The position numbers and the translations under genes are program-made. 64,000 bases of DNA from JAGHBT01 sp035311885. GTDB lineage: Bacteria > Krumholzibacteriota > Krumholzibacteriia > Krumholzibacteriales > WJIX01. Below are positions 25,832 through 35,227 of the stretch, in pieces. The notes below the pieces were generated by a model. It did no database searches and had not been told where the DNA came from. It was given only the letters and a program-made list of their open reading frames with translations. The DNA is taken from contig CAZKNG010000003.1 of NCBI GenBank assembly GCA_964554125.1, positions 9,059-73,058 of the forward strand, read 5' to 3'. Positions within the stretch are counted from its first letter, which is position 1; each line of letters opens with the position of its first letter.

Positions 25832-26809
25832 TTAAGAAGTAAAGGAAGAAACAAGTTCTTTTAAGTCGACAACAGCAGTGCCGAGCTCACGTACAACCAG
25901 ACCTGCCGCCGCGTTGGCCAACTCTATCGCTTCATCAAGTTCTGCTTCGGCCGCGAGTGCCGCGGCCAGAACACTGATAACGGTATCCCCCGCGCCCGTA
26001 ACGTCGTATACCCCGCTGGCCATCGTTGGAAAATGACTATGCTTTTGTCCTCTCCTGAACAATGTCATCCCCTCCTGGCCCCTCGTAATAAGTACGGCTT
26101 CCGCCTCGAGGTCATCTAAGAGAGACTCTCCTGTTTCCAGAAGATCCTTCTCGGATTTGATCTTTCTGTTATAGAACGCCCCCGCTTCATTCTTGTTAGG
26201 TGTAATAATATAAGAACCATGGTAGAGAGAAAAATGTTTCTCCTTTGGATCAACAAGCATGGGTATTGAATTAGCCCGGCATAAACGACGGACATTTTTC
26301 ATCAATTCGCCGGTTACAACACCCTTCCCGTAATCTGAAATAACCACAGAGCCGACATCTTTCAATAGATCTTCCACAATGTCAATTATCTCATTTAAAA
26401 CATTTCCGTCTATATCCCCTTCAGATTCAAAATCGGCTCTTACAACCTGCTGGTTGTGCGCGATAATCCTGATCTTTTCAGTTGTTACCCTTGACTTATC
26501 TCTGGCAAGAAAATCGGTTGTAACACCAAGTTTACTTATGAGTCTCTCAAGTTCCTCGCCGGCCGGCCCTTCACATAAAAGACCTACAAGAGAACATTCA
26601 GAACCCAGCGAGATAAGATTCCACGCAACATTTGCCGCCCCGCCGGGTCTTACATCTGTCTTTTCAACTTTTACCACGGGAACAGGCGCCTCAGGGCTTA
26701 TTCTATCAACAAGTCCCCAATAGTACCTGTCAAGCATTACATCTCCGATAACAGCGACAGATGAGCTTCTTATCTTTTCTCCTATCTCCTCTAATCTGTC
26801 CTTATTCAA
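25832..26809 (-). CDS. rfaE1: Heptose-7-phosphate kinase (HldE N-terminal type)
   Basis: A 325-residue PfkB-family sugar kinase that phosphorylates heptose 7-phosphate at C1. RPGGAANVAWNLISLG near residue 53 is the PfkB signature 1 region. DVTGAGDTVISVLAAALA near residue 269 is signature 2 with the catalytic aspartate. AGGATGACGATTG leads into the ATG. It works with the adenylyltransferase encoded directly downstream. Confidence 0.93.
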   Translation of the reverse strand: MNKDRLEEIGEKIRSSSVAVIGDVMLDRYYWGLVDRISPEAPVPVVKVEKTDVRPGGAANVAWNLISLGSECSLVGLLCEGPAGEELERLISKLGVTTDFLARDKSRVTTEKIRIIAHNQQVVRADFESEGDIDGNVLNEIIDIVEDLLKDVGSVVISDYGKGVVTGELMKNVRRLCRANSIPMLVDPKEKHFSLYHGSYIITPNKNEAGAFYNRKIKSEKDLLETGESLLDDLEAEAVLITRGQEGMTLFRRGQKHSHFPTMASGVYDVTGAGDTVISVLAAALAAEAELDEAIELANAAAGLVVRELGTAVVDLKELVSSFTS

Positions 26810-27164
26810 TCGTCATCCTCTCTGGTGAAACATTTTGTCCAGAAGATAAAAAAAGATATCAGTTTGAGCATTTAACACTTCAAGTTTAAAAAAATATAGC
26901 GTTAAATTGTTTCTCAATCAAGAAGAAGATAAATTCGTCTGGATAAATCCTGCCATTTAAATCAAAAACAGATGGTCAGAGATGAACCCGCCTGCTGTAA
27001 TCGTTCATTTGTTTCATAGCAATTGACTAATCGTACAGTATCGTTTAACCTTAACATAGAAGAATAATAATTCGGTGTTAGCCGATATGCGATTATTTGC
27101 CGTCTCCAGTGGGAGCATTGACAATCAGCAGAATCAGGTTAATTTTTTCAAGGAAGGGATAATT
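26810..27164. other. Divergent intergenic region, AT-rich
   Basis: A 355-base gap between divergent rfaE1 and the DUF3467 gene. TTGACT at 27024 is a possible -35 box but its partner is poor. No gene, hairpin or repeat of note was seen. Confidence 0.35.
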
Positions 27165-27488
27165 ATGAAGAAGAAACAACATCAAATCCCCGTACAGCTC
27201 GATGAAAAAGAAGCTGAAGGAGTATATTCCAATTTTGTTCTTACCTCATTTACACCGGCTGAATTTGTTATAGATTTCGCCAGAATGCTTCCGGGATTAA
27301 AGAAAGCCAAGGTTCATTCGAGAATAGTAATGACCCCTCAATCCGCGAAATCACTTTTAGGATTACTAAGCCAGACAGTGAAAAATTATGAGAGTAAATT
27401 CGGAGAGATCGAAGTTAAAGGGATAAAAGGAAACCAGCCGATTGGATTTCACGCAAATTCAGACCTTGGTTCAGATAAGAAGAACTGA
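27165..27488 (+). CDS. DUF3467 family protein
   Basis: A 107-residue protein of the DUF3467 family. TSFTPAEFVIDFARMLPG and HSRIVMTPQSAKSLLGLL are the conserved segments, as is the final NYESKFGEI helix. The ATG at 27165 has AAGGGA seven bases upstream; an in-frame start 90 bases earlier would add non-family residues. The function is unknown; the family is small, soluble and common across bacteria. It is the only plus-strand gene in this stretch. Confidence 0.82.
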   Translation: MKKKQHQIPVQLDEKEAEGVYSNFVLTSFTPAEFVIDFARMLPGLKKAKVHSRIVMTPQSAKSLLGLLSQTVKNYESKFGEIEVKGIKGNQPIGFHANSDLGSDKKN

Positions 27489-27491
27489 AAA

Positions 27492-27532
27492 AGCAGGGCA
27501 ACAGCACCTGCCGGGACAAACTATACCCTGCT
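27492..27532. terminator. Possible bidirectional terminator
   Basis: AGCAGGG at 27492-27498 pairs with CCCTGCT at 27526-27532 between two convergent genes. The loop is long (27 bases) and the flanking T-runs are weak, so this is tentative. Confidence 0.35.
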
Positions 27533-27533
27533 G

Positions 27534-28451
27534 TTATTTATCGGGTGGTTTTGTTTTCCATCTCTTATGGGCCCAGAAATATTGATCCGGATATTTTATT
27601 ACGCTCTCTTCGAGCGCCTTGACGTGAAGAGCGGTTAATCTCTTTATTTCTTCTTCCCTGTCCGCTTCAGGATTCACCTGAATTGGAGGGCAAAATACCG
27701 CGTGATGAGTCTCATCTTCCCCTCTTACAATAAAACAGAAGATTATTGGACAGTTCACGCGACACGCGAATTGGGCGGCACCCGGATATGTCGAAGAAGG
27801 TATCCCGAAAAAATCCACAAAAATGCCGGCTTTCCTGGCGTCCTGGTCGGAAAGCATCGCGACAACCCTGTTCTTCTTAAGCGAGGTGAAGATACCTCGT
27901 ATTGAAACACCAACCGGTATGGTCCCTATTCCGGCCTTTCTTCTTAGCCGGTTAATGTGGGAATCTACGAATTTGTTCCCTTGCTGTCCAACGAGAAAAT
28001 CTGTCGGGATTCCAGTAGCGGCAAAAGCCGCTCCCATAAGCTCCCAGCTTCCTAAATGACCTGTAATCGCGATAACCCCATGACCCTTTTTGAGCGCTTC
28101 TTCCATATAATCCTTACCGGAGAAGGATACAAGCTCCCGCAGGTCATCACCAGACAAGCTCCCGATAGAAGCAAACTCGATCATCGATTTCGCGAAGTTG
28201 ATATAGGATCTTCTGCCGGTTCTCAGCCGCTCCCGGCTGCTCATTCTGTCTCCGAAAGCTCTTTTAAGATTATTAAGTGTAACAGACCTTCTTATTCTGA
28301 AAATATCGAAAGCAAGAAAGCCGAGAATTGCGCCGAACCTTACTGAAACCTTAAGTGGCAGAAGTCTGGGCAGAATGGAAAGAATATAAACTCCCATCAG
28401 CTCTAAACGGTGCCGTATTCTCTTCCAGTTATCTATATTTCCCTCCATCAA
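27534..28451 (-). CDS. Lipid A-type lysophospholipid acyltransferase (LpxL/HtrB family)
   Basis: A 305-residue membrane-associated acyltransferase. ITGHLGSWELMGAAFAATG near residue 130 contains the HX4E catalytic motif, and LSDQDARKAGIFVDFFG near 198 is typical of LpxL/LpxM/HtrB. A hydrophobic N-terminal segment anchors it in the inner membrane. It likely adds secondary acyl chains to lipid A. It overlaps the DUF362 gene by four bases. Confidence 0.88.
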   Translation of the reverse strand: MMEGNIDNWKRIRHRLELMGVYILSILPRLLPLKVSVRFGAILGFLAFDIFRIRRSVTLNNLKRAFGDRMSSRERLRTGRRSYINFAKSMIEFASIGSLSGDDLRELVSFSGKDYMEEALKKGHGVIAITGHLGSWELMGAAFAATGIPTDFLVGQQGNKFVDSHINRLRRKAGIGTIPVGVSIRGIFTSLKKNRVVAMLSDQDARKAGIFVDFFGIPSSTYPGAAQFACRVNCPIIFCFIVRGEDETHHAVFCPPIQVNPEADREEEIKRLTALHVKALEESVIKYPDQYFWAHKRWKTKPPDK

Positions 28452-29584
28452 GTTACAAGTTTTGCCAGACGGCTCATCTTTATTTCAATTGCGTCTTCGG
28501 GACATAATTCATGACAGCACATACAGGTAATACATTTATCATTATTTATTCTGCACACTCCGTCCTGATAGGATATAGCCTCAACGGGACAGCTTCTCTG
28601 GCAAAGACGGCATCCGGTACATACCGATGGATCAACTACAAGTTTTAACCATACAAAGGGTGATATCAGACGGGCCAGAGGCCTGGGAATCATCCTTAGT
28701 TTTCTGTTTGACGGTAGATCAAAGGATACGGGTCTTACATCTTTACCGTCACCGGTTACCTGAATACTCTCAATATCGCCAACCCCCAGTTCAATCTCAT
28801 CCGCGATCCTCGTTGTATCAATCGAGCCTGGCTTAAAACCGATTATTCCCGCTGCTACGGCGTCGATAGCCACCGCGTCTTCGCCGGCCATAACCAACCC
28901 CAGCTTCTTTGGATTCCCTGAACTTGGCCCGTCACCCTCCATCGCCACAACCGCATCGACGATACTCAGAGAGGGCCTCACCTTGCTGTATAGCTCAACC
29001 AGCATCCTCGCGAATTCTCCAGGTTTCGGAAACTCCTTGTGTAACTCTGACTTTCTAAAACCGCATACGGTGCCGAACATATTCTTCAAAGCGCATGTCA
29101 AGAGCGTCAATGTATGTGTCTTGAGCTTAGCGATATTTATTATCACATCGGCATCCATAACAGGTTTCGCTATATAAAAAAGATAATCCCCGCTTTTTAC
29201 CTCCACTGACCCTGAAGCTTCAAAGTTTACGAGTTCTACTCCGATTCGGCGGGCCATTTCCTCAATCCCGGTGTTTTCCCATACCCTCTTTACTCCGCGC
29301 AACACCCCTCCCGGACTGTCGCCGATCACCGGATACCCGCCGCACTCTGTTACGATCATTGCCAACGCTTCTATTACAGAGGGATGCGTCGTTATCGCTC
29401 TTTCAGGTGCCTTCGCGGAGAGCATATTCGGTTTGAGAAGAACTCTTTGCCCCGGTTTAACAAAGTGCTCAATGCCGCCCACCTGCTCGATACTTCTGCT
29501 TACGGAATCATAAACATCGGTAATTTCATAGCCGGCGCACTTTGTAATAGAAACAATACTCTTTTTAGTATTCCGTGAACTCAT
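28448..29584 (-). CDS. DUF362 protein with two 4Fe-4S clusters
   Basis: A 378-residue iron-sulfur protein. Residues about 20-300 form the DUF362 domain (RVLLKPNMLSAKAPE, TTHPSVIEALAMIV, INIAKLKTHTLTLLTCALKN). The C-terminus is a ferredoxin with two CxxCxxCxxxCP motifs (CTGCRLCQRSCP and CITCMCCHELCP). Reaction and partner are unknown; the domain is found in anaerobe-rich groups. I chose the ATG at 29584 because GGAGG lies nine bases upstream. It overlaps the acyltransferase gene by four bases. Confidence 0.85.
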   Translation of the reverse strand: MSSRNTKKSIVSITKCAGYEITDVYDSVSRSIEQVGGIEHFVKPGQRVLLKPNMLSAKAPERAITTHPSVIEALAMIVTECGGYPVIGDSPGGVLRGVKRVWENTGIEEMARRIGVELVNFEASGSVEVKSGDYLFYIAKPVMDADVIINIAKLKTHTLTLLTCALKNMFGTVCGFRKSELHKEFPKPGEFARMLVELYSKVRPSLSIVDAVVAMEGDGPSSGNPKKLGLVMAGEDAVAIDAVAAGIIGFKPGSIDTTRIADEIELGVGDIESIQVTGDGKDVRPVSFDLPSNRKLRMIPRPLARLISPFVWLKLVVDPSVCTGCRLCQRSCPVEAISYQDGVCRINNDKCITCMCCHELCPEDAIEIKMSRLAKLVT

Positions 29585-29789
29585 ACCTGAATCCTCCGCT
29601 GAATTCCCCCTCACGGAGAATAAAATATTCTCCATCTCAAAGCAACCGGCAATTACCCGCGGACCATTTATTTGAGAGAAGCGCGTTCAACCTTCTTATT
29701 CACTTTTCTAAGAGGTTTCCTTTCCCGTACCCGGCAAATAGATTTTGAAATTAAGATTATTGTTTTTTATTATCTCATCGTAATTTATT

Positions 29790-30896
29790 CTATAAAGATC
29801 GAATCTCTTTTGCCGCGTAAAGCCCGGCCCCAAAAGACCTGCATAGCCCTTTTATCTCTAACCTCAAAAGTAGAGGCATAAGCGATACCGTTTTAATATT
29901 ACTTTCCAGCGCGAGTTCATCGACATGCCTTGGTTCTAACTCAAGGATATCAAGCACCCTTCTTTCATTACCGGTCAATGAAATATTATCATCCTCTGAA
30001 CTGCTTACTTCTCCTGTTAAATCGAACAGGGGCATAAGTATCCCGAGTATATCCTCAGCGCTTTCAACAAGCCCCGCTCCCTCTCTAATCAGTTTGTGAG
30101 GCCCTCTGCTGCCTCTGCTTTCAACCGGTCCCGGTACGGCTAACACCTCCCTCCCCTGCTGAGCCGCCCATCCGGCAGTGAGCATCGCCCCACTCCTTAT
30201 TCCGGCCTCTACGACTACTACGCCCACTGAAATACCGCTTAGAATCCTGTTTCTCCGTGGAAAATTATATTTCAACGGCTGTGTTCCTACAGGGAATTCA
30301 GTGATAATACATCCATTTCTTGATATATCTATCGCCAGCGAAGAATTTTCCCTCGGGTATGCTATATCGATTCCGCATCCAAGAACGGCAACAGTTCCAC
30401 CCTCATTTTCAAGGGCTCCTTCATGAACAGATGTATCGATTCCCCTGGCCAGCCCACTGACAACAACCACACCAGCAGCGGATATATCCCTTGCCAGAGT
30501 TTTTGCCGTCACCCTCCCTCTTCTGCTGCACTTTCTCGAACCCACAATACAGACCTTTCTCTTTCCAAGTCTTTCGATACATCCTCTACAGAAGAGTATT
30601 GGCGGAGGATATTTAAGCTCTTTTAAAAGAGCTGGATATCCGCCGTCGGATATTGCTATAATCCGGCACAATCCGCTTTCCGCTGCTTCAAGCTGCTCTT
30701 CAACAAATCTTCTGTTAATACCGCTGATTCTTTTTCCAATAAGAGCACCCAGTTCTCTTCTTCCGGTTCGTTTCCGGAGCATTCCTGATATTTCCTCAAG
30801 CGTGACCCTGTCTCTCAACCTTATCCATGTAGGAACACTTACACCTTCGACAGAAAGAAGATTCAGCCATAATGCTGCTTCCCTTGAACACATCAT
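29790..30896 (-). CDS. dprA: DNA processing protein DprA
   Basis: A 368-residue single-strand DNA binding protein that loads RecA on incoming DNA during transformation. The Rossmann-like core has GSRKCSRRGR near residue 118, VVSGLARGIDTSVHEGAL near 144 and FPRRNRILSGISVGVVVVEA near 205. An N-terminal SAM-like region and a C-terminal winged helix (about 305-360) complete the family layout. The ATG at 30896 has GGAGGT a few bases upstream. Together with the pilus genes in this window it makes natural competence plausible. Confidence 0.92.
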   Translation of the reverse strand: MMCSREAALWLNLLSVEGVSVPTWIRLRDRVTLEEISGMLRKRTGRRELGALIGKRISGINRRFVEEQLEAAESGLCRIIAISDGGYPALLKELKYPPPILFCRGCIERLGKRKVCIVGSRKCSRRGRVTAKTLARDISAAGVVVVSGLARGIDTSVHEGALENEGGTVAVLGCGIDIAYPRENSSLAIDISRNGCIITEFPVGTQPLKYNFPRRNRILSGISVGVVVVEAGIRSGAMLTAGWAAQQGREVLAVPGPVESRGSRGPHKLIREGAGLVESAEDILGILMPLFDLTGEVSSSEDDNISLTGNERRVLDILELEPRHVDELALESNIKTVSLMPLLLRLEIKGLCRSFGAGLYAAKEIRSL

Positions 30897-31058
30897 CCAC
30901 ACCTCCGCTTTCTCAAACGACTCAGCATATTAGTTTTAAATTATTAATAACCGGCGGGTAAAATATATCCCTGCCCGAACCACACTCCAGGGTGCTGCCG
31001 TAAGACAGCTCCCATATCTATTCTAACCGATAATTCTTTTATCCATCAAGGGATTTTA

Positions 31059-31991
31059 TCATTCGCCCGGAGAGGATGGTTTCCCGGGCTTCCGGTCAAA
31101 ATACTCACTGTAAATCCTCTGAGTAGGATAGGCAAAATCGATATCCTCATTTTCGCCAAACCGGTTAAGAATATCTTCCCAGATCTCCTGCTCACTTCCC
31201 CTCCTCGCGCGGGGATCGCACATGTAACGGATTGTAAGAATAACCCCGCTGTTCTTAACAGATGTATATACGGTAGGTGTTAATTTCTCGTAATGAATAA
31301 GAAACCTCCCCTTCATTCTGTTAAGCTGACTGCGGGCTGTATTAGCCAGGTGTTCCGCGTGCTTTCCGGCTATTTCCAGGAGGATCTTTTTTGCCTTCTT
31401 CCAGTCACTCTCAAACGTAATAAGAACAGGTATTTCATTCCAGATATACTCGAGCCCCGCACTGTAATTCGCCAGCGCCTCTGTAAAGATCTTGCCGTTG
31501 GGTACATGTATAATTCTCCCGGTGGACTGGTCCGCGTCAACCCAATTCCCCACCTCTATAAGGGAAAACTGAAACACTCTTATATCAACAACATCCCCCG
31601 ATGATCCCGCTATCTGTATTCGATCTCCGGGTTCGAAAGGACGGCGCCATATAATAAATATCCAGGCGGCGAAATTAACTATCGGATCTTTAAGCGCTAA
31701 AACAAGTCCGGCGGATATAATCCCAATGAAGGTCACTAATGTCTGCAACCCATGTATCCAGATCCTGCCTACGAGCAGTACTGCGACAAAAACCGAAATA
31801 TAGGCGGACATCTTCCGCCATTGATACCGTCCCCTTATTTCTCCCACCCGCTTAAAAGCAATTCTCAGGGTAATTCCTCGAATAACCCAGATTAAGATTA
31901 TAAGCGCAATTGATGAAAAGATTTTAAACTGTATAGTCTGGCTGATCCCTAAATTATCATTAATCCACGAAACTATATCTGCAAAATCCAT
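31059..31991 (-). CDS. Mechanosensitive channel of the MscS family
   Basis: A 310-residue membrane protein. Three to four hydrophobic segments occupy residues about 1-110. The pore region (LVTFIGIISAGLVLALKDPIVNFAAWIFI) and the beta domain (EPGDRIQIAGSSGDVVDI, VPNGKIFTEALANYS) follow the MscS order. It would release solutes on osmotic downshock. It stands alone between dprA and hutH. Confidence 0.9.
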   Translation of the reverse strand: MDFADIVSWINDNLGISQTIQFKIFSSIALIILIWVIRGITLRIAFKRVGEIRGRYQWRKMSAYISVFVAVLLVGRIWIHGLQTLVTFIGIISAGLVLALKDPIVNFAAWIFIIWRRPFEPGDRIQIAGSSGDVVDIRVFQFSLIEVGNWVDADQSTGRIIHVPNGKIFTEALANYSAGLEYIWNEIPVLITFESDWKKAKKILLEIAGKHAEHLANTARSQLNRMKGRFLIHYEKLTPTVYTSVKNSGVILTIRYMCDPRARRGSEQEIWEDILNRFGENEDIDFAYPTQRIYSEYFDRKPGKPSSPGE

Positions 31992-32026
31992 AAGTTTGGC
32001 CTCACTCTTCCGAGGTACAAAAAAAT

Positions 32027-33550
32027 TTAACCGAGGCTTCCAACTTCTTTCTCGACCTCCTGAAGTATCTCGCAGGACCGCACAAGCTCTTTCATCTTTG
32101 TATGGTCAGGGTAAAGCGGCCTGTCAACATCCAGGAAATCAACGTACTTTCTTATCACCTCTTTTGCCTTGGTTACTCCCTTTCCGAACTTGAACTTACG
32201 GAAATCGAGAGCCTGGGCCGCCGCCATAAATTCAATTCCCAGAATACCGTAAGCGTTATCCAGTATCTGAAAATTCTTAATCGCCGTATTCATGCCCATA
32301 GATACAAAGTCCTCCTGATCGGCTGCCGCGGGTATCGACTGAATCGACGCGGGGCTTGAAAGTATCCTCTGCTCAACGATCTGCATATCGGCCGTATACT
32401 GGCTTAGCATCAGCCCGGAAAACATGCCGGCCCCTTCTGTTAGAAATGCCGGAAGCCCCACACTCAAAGCGGGATGGTTCAACCTGTTCATCCTTCTTTC
32501 CGACATGACGCTCACCATCGTAACAGCGGCACCTACCATATCCATTGGAAGGGAAACGGGTGACCCCTGAAAATTCGCGCCGGATATCTGCAAATCATCA
32601 TCGGGGAAGAAGACCGGGTTATCTCCTACTCCGTTAAGTTCAACTTCGACCTGCCCCGCAGCGAATTCAATCGAGTCATGCGCCGCGCCGATAACCTGAG
32701 GAGCCGAACGCATCGAATAAGCGTCCTGCACCTTGCACTTTATCTTTTCATTCGCGAGGTCTCCCCCTTCGACAAGCTTTCTTATCGACTCGGCACTCCT
32801 TACGGCTCCCGCAAACCCTCTGGCCTCATGAAGTTTCCGGCTGTAAGGCTTCATGTTTGCCTTAAGAGCTTCTAATGACATTGAAGCAGCTATCTCTGCC
32901 TGCTTGAGCCAATTCCTGGTGTCATAAAGCATAATAGCACTCATAGCGGTCAATACATTGGAACCATTTATCGTCGCGAGCCCGTCTCTGGCCTTCAATC
33001 CCGGTATTTCGATCCCCGCCCTGTCCATTGCATCTTTCCCATCCAGAAGTTCACCTTTGTAATAGGCCTGCCCCTCTCCAAGCAGAAGGAGAGCAATCTG
33101 AGACATAGGCGCCAGGTCGCCGGACGCGCCTACCGAGCCTTTCTGACATATAAATGGCGTTACACCCTTATTCAACATTTCAACCAGGGTCTGAGTTATT
33201 ACAGGCCTGCACCCGGAGTTGCCATGGGCGTGGACATTTATTCTGCCGGCCATCGCTCCTCTAACATACTCAAGCGGAGCAGGGTCGCCGATTCCCGCCG
33301 CGTGGTTATAGATAAGATACTTCTGAAACTCCTTTACCTGTTCATCATCTAAAACAACCTCTGAAAATTCGCCTATCCCGGTATTAACACCATACATGAT
33401 TTCTTTAGCTTCTATCTTTCTTTCAAGCATAGCACGGCATTTCCTGATCCTGCCTAGAGCTTCATCCGAGAGTTCTACCTTTTCACCATGGCGGGCTATC
33501 CTAACTACTTTTTCAATTGTCAAATCGTTGCCATTCAGTGTAATCGCCAA
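32027..33550 (-). CDS. hutH: Histidine ammonia-lyase
   Basis: A 507-residue MIO enzyme that deaminates histidine to urocanate. A142-S143-G144 in GSVGASGDLAP forms the MIO cofactor at the numbering of the Pseudomonas putida enzyme. Y53, H83, Q275, Y278, R281, F327 and E413 also fall at or within three positions of that enzyme's active-site residues. Differences are the N-H pair at 82-83 and DQEDFVSM instead of NQEDHVSM. The start is TTG with GGAGGT upstream. No hut gene adjoins it, but hutI lies at the window's right end. An aromatic amino acid lyase is the alternative. Confidence 0.82.
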   Translation of the reverse strand: MAITLNGNDLTIEKVVRIARHGEKVELSDEALGRIRKCRAMLERKIEAKEIMYGVNTGIGEFSEVVLDDEQVKEFQKYLIYNHAAGIGDPAPLEYVRGAMAGRINVHAHGNSGCRPVITQTLVEMLNKGVTPFICQKGSVGASGDLAPMSQIALLLLGEGQAYYKGELLDGKDAMDRAGIEIPGLKARDGLATINGSNVLTAMSAIMLYDTRNWLKQAEIAASMSLEALKANMKPYSRKLHEARGFAGAVRSAESIRKLVEGGDLANEKIKCKVQDAYSMRSAPQVIGAAHDSIEFAAGQVEVELNGVGDNPVFFPDDDLQISGANFQGSPVSLPMDMVGAAVTMVSVMSERRMNRLNHPALSVGLPAFLTEGAGMFSGLMLSQYTADMQIVEQRILSSPASIQSIPAAADQEDFVSMGMNTAIKNFQILDNAYGILGIEFMAAAQALDFRKFKFGKGVTKAKEVIRKYVDFLDVDRPLYPDHTKMKELVRSCEILQEVEKEVGSLG

Positions 33551-33994
33551 ATTGACCTCCCTGTTGACCTGTAATCTTTTCTATTCTATTATAAAATAAA
33601 CGCTGACAAATCTGACGGCACCAGCATATCTCTACCGGAGTGAACATCTTTCTCACACAACGGTCAATATACTCTATATATTTATCCGAATCAAAATTGA
33701 TTGTCCATAAAAAAGATAAAATCGTTACCACTGGATAAGCTTTTTCTTCTTAAAAAATAAATTCCCTTCAAAATGAGACCTTAATATTTATCGATTGTAC
33801 CCTCATCAGCAACTTTGAAGTTTACCCAACATTTTATATTTATCAACATAAATGTAACTACTTTCAGTTAAAAAACTTATATCCTCTTTTCATATCTTAT
33901 CACTATAAGATTGATAAAATCACAACTTTGTGTATAATTAATAATGCTTGGGAACTTCTTTTTTACCGGTCTGATTCTAATTCGGGGGTGCAAG
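33551..33994. other. AT-rich intergenic region, divergent promoters
   Basis: A 444-base gap between divergent hutH and the serpin gene. A sigma-70 promoter for the serpin is at 33911-33938. No gene or strong structure was found in the rest. Confidence 0.45.
33911..33938 (+). promoter_or_regulatory. Sigma-70 type promoter of the serpin gene
   Basis: TTGATA at 33911-33916 and a perfect TATAAT at 33933-33938 are 16 bases apart. The start codon follows 57 bases later. Confidence 0.65.
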
Positions 33995-35227
33995 ATGTCA
34001 CTTTCAAATGTAATTCCTATTCATTTTCTGCTTATCATCGCGTACTCGCTAATGCCTCAGACATCTACGGGGGAGAATGCTGAAAAGATGGTAAATAATA
34101 ATATCGTTAATGCTTATACTGAATTCGGTTTTGATCTATATAAAAAGGAAATAAATACTCATAAGGACGAGAATATATTCATATCACCGGTTAGTGTTTC
34201 TCTGGCCCTCGCGATGACATCCGGCGGAAGTGAAGGAGAAACAGAGAAAGCGATCCTGAAAACCCTTAACCTCGAAGGTATCAAGCGCGAAACATTAGGT
34301 AACGCAAATAAAAACCTCATTTCGAATTTACTCAAAGATGATAAAGATGTGGAGCTTTCTATCGCGAACTCTATCTGGCTTAAGAAAGGGGTTAATTTTT
34401 ACGAAAAGTTTAAAACCGACACTGAGAACTATTTTTTCGCCGATCTCTTCTCTCTAACTACCGCCGACCCCATAAACGAATGGGTTGAAAAGAAAACAAA
34501 TGGCAGAATAAAGGATATCATTGAAAGTGTCTCCCCCGCAGATATCGCGTATCTTGTAAACGCGATATATTTCAAGGGAAGCTGGGCAGAGGAATTCGAC
34601 AGGAAACTAACGAAACCCAAAAGCTTCTACCTTAAAGGCGGAGAAGAGATCAAAGTAGATATGATGAAGCGCAAAGACAGATTCAAATATCTTAAGACAG
34701 AAGAGTTCGAAGCGGTAACTATTCCTTACGGAGATGGGAAAACGAACATTTCTCTATTTTTGCCTGATAAAGATTCATGCCTGGATACCTTCCGTGAAAG
34801 TCTATCTTATAAATCCTGGAAACGCTGGAGATCTGATTTCAGAAAGCGTGAAGGTACCGTTGAATTACCAAAGCTGAGGATAGAATACAAGTCAAAACTC
34901 AACAGCTCACTCTCAGCCCTGGGGATGGAAATAGCTTTCTCTCCGTCTGACGCGGATTTTTCAAGGATGTGCAGAATCGACAGCAAACTGAATGTATATA
35001 TAAGCAAAGTGCTTCATAAAACATTTCTAAAGATGGACGAAAAGGGGACTGAGGCCGCCGCGGCAACCTCGGTAGGATTAACTCTCACTTCAACGGCTCA
35101 TAAACAGCCCGAGCCTTTTCATATTGTATTTAACAGACCGTATTTTCTGGTTATAACTGAAAACAGCAACAGCCTGCCTCTGTTTATAGGGTCGGTCCGG
35201 GAGCCGCCTAAGTCAAATTCCGATTAA
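33995..35227 (+). CDS. Secreted serpin (serine protease inhibitor)
   Basis: A 410-residue serpin. The ATG at 33995 follows a GGGGGTG sequence and opens a signal peptide (VIPIHFLLIIAYSLM). Serpin landmarks are ENIFISPVSVSLALAMTSGG, LVNAIYFKGSWAEEF and FNRPYFLVI. The hinge EKGTEAAAATSVG, from about residue 349, has small residues at P12-P9, the pattern of inhibitory members. The predicted P1 lies in the Leu-Thr-Ser-Thr stretch, suggesting elastase- or chymotrypsin-like targets. Its 3' end overlaps the convergent obgE gene by 20 bases. It may guard the envelope against foreign or own proteases. Confidence 0.92.
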   Translation: MSLSNVIPIHFLLIIAYSLMPQTSTGENAEKMVNNNIVNAYTEFGFDLYKKEINTHKDENIFISPVSVSLALAMTSGGSEGETEKAILKTLNLEGIKRETLGNANKNLISNLLKDDKDVELSIANSIWLKKGVNFYEKFKTDTENYFFADLFSLTTADPINEWVEKKTNGRIKDIIESVSPADIAYLVNAIYFKGSWAEEFDRKLTKPKSFYLKGGEEIKVDMMKRKDRFKYLKTEEFEAVTIPYGDGKTNISLFLPDKDSCLDTFRESLSYKSWKRWRSDFRKREGTVELPKLRIEYKSKLNSSLSALGMEIAFSPSDADFSRMCRIDSKLNVYISKVLHKTFLKMDEKGTEAAAATSVGLTLTSTAHKQPEPFHIVFNRPYFLVITENSNSLPLFIGSVREPPKSNSD

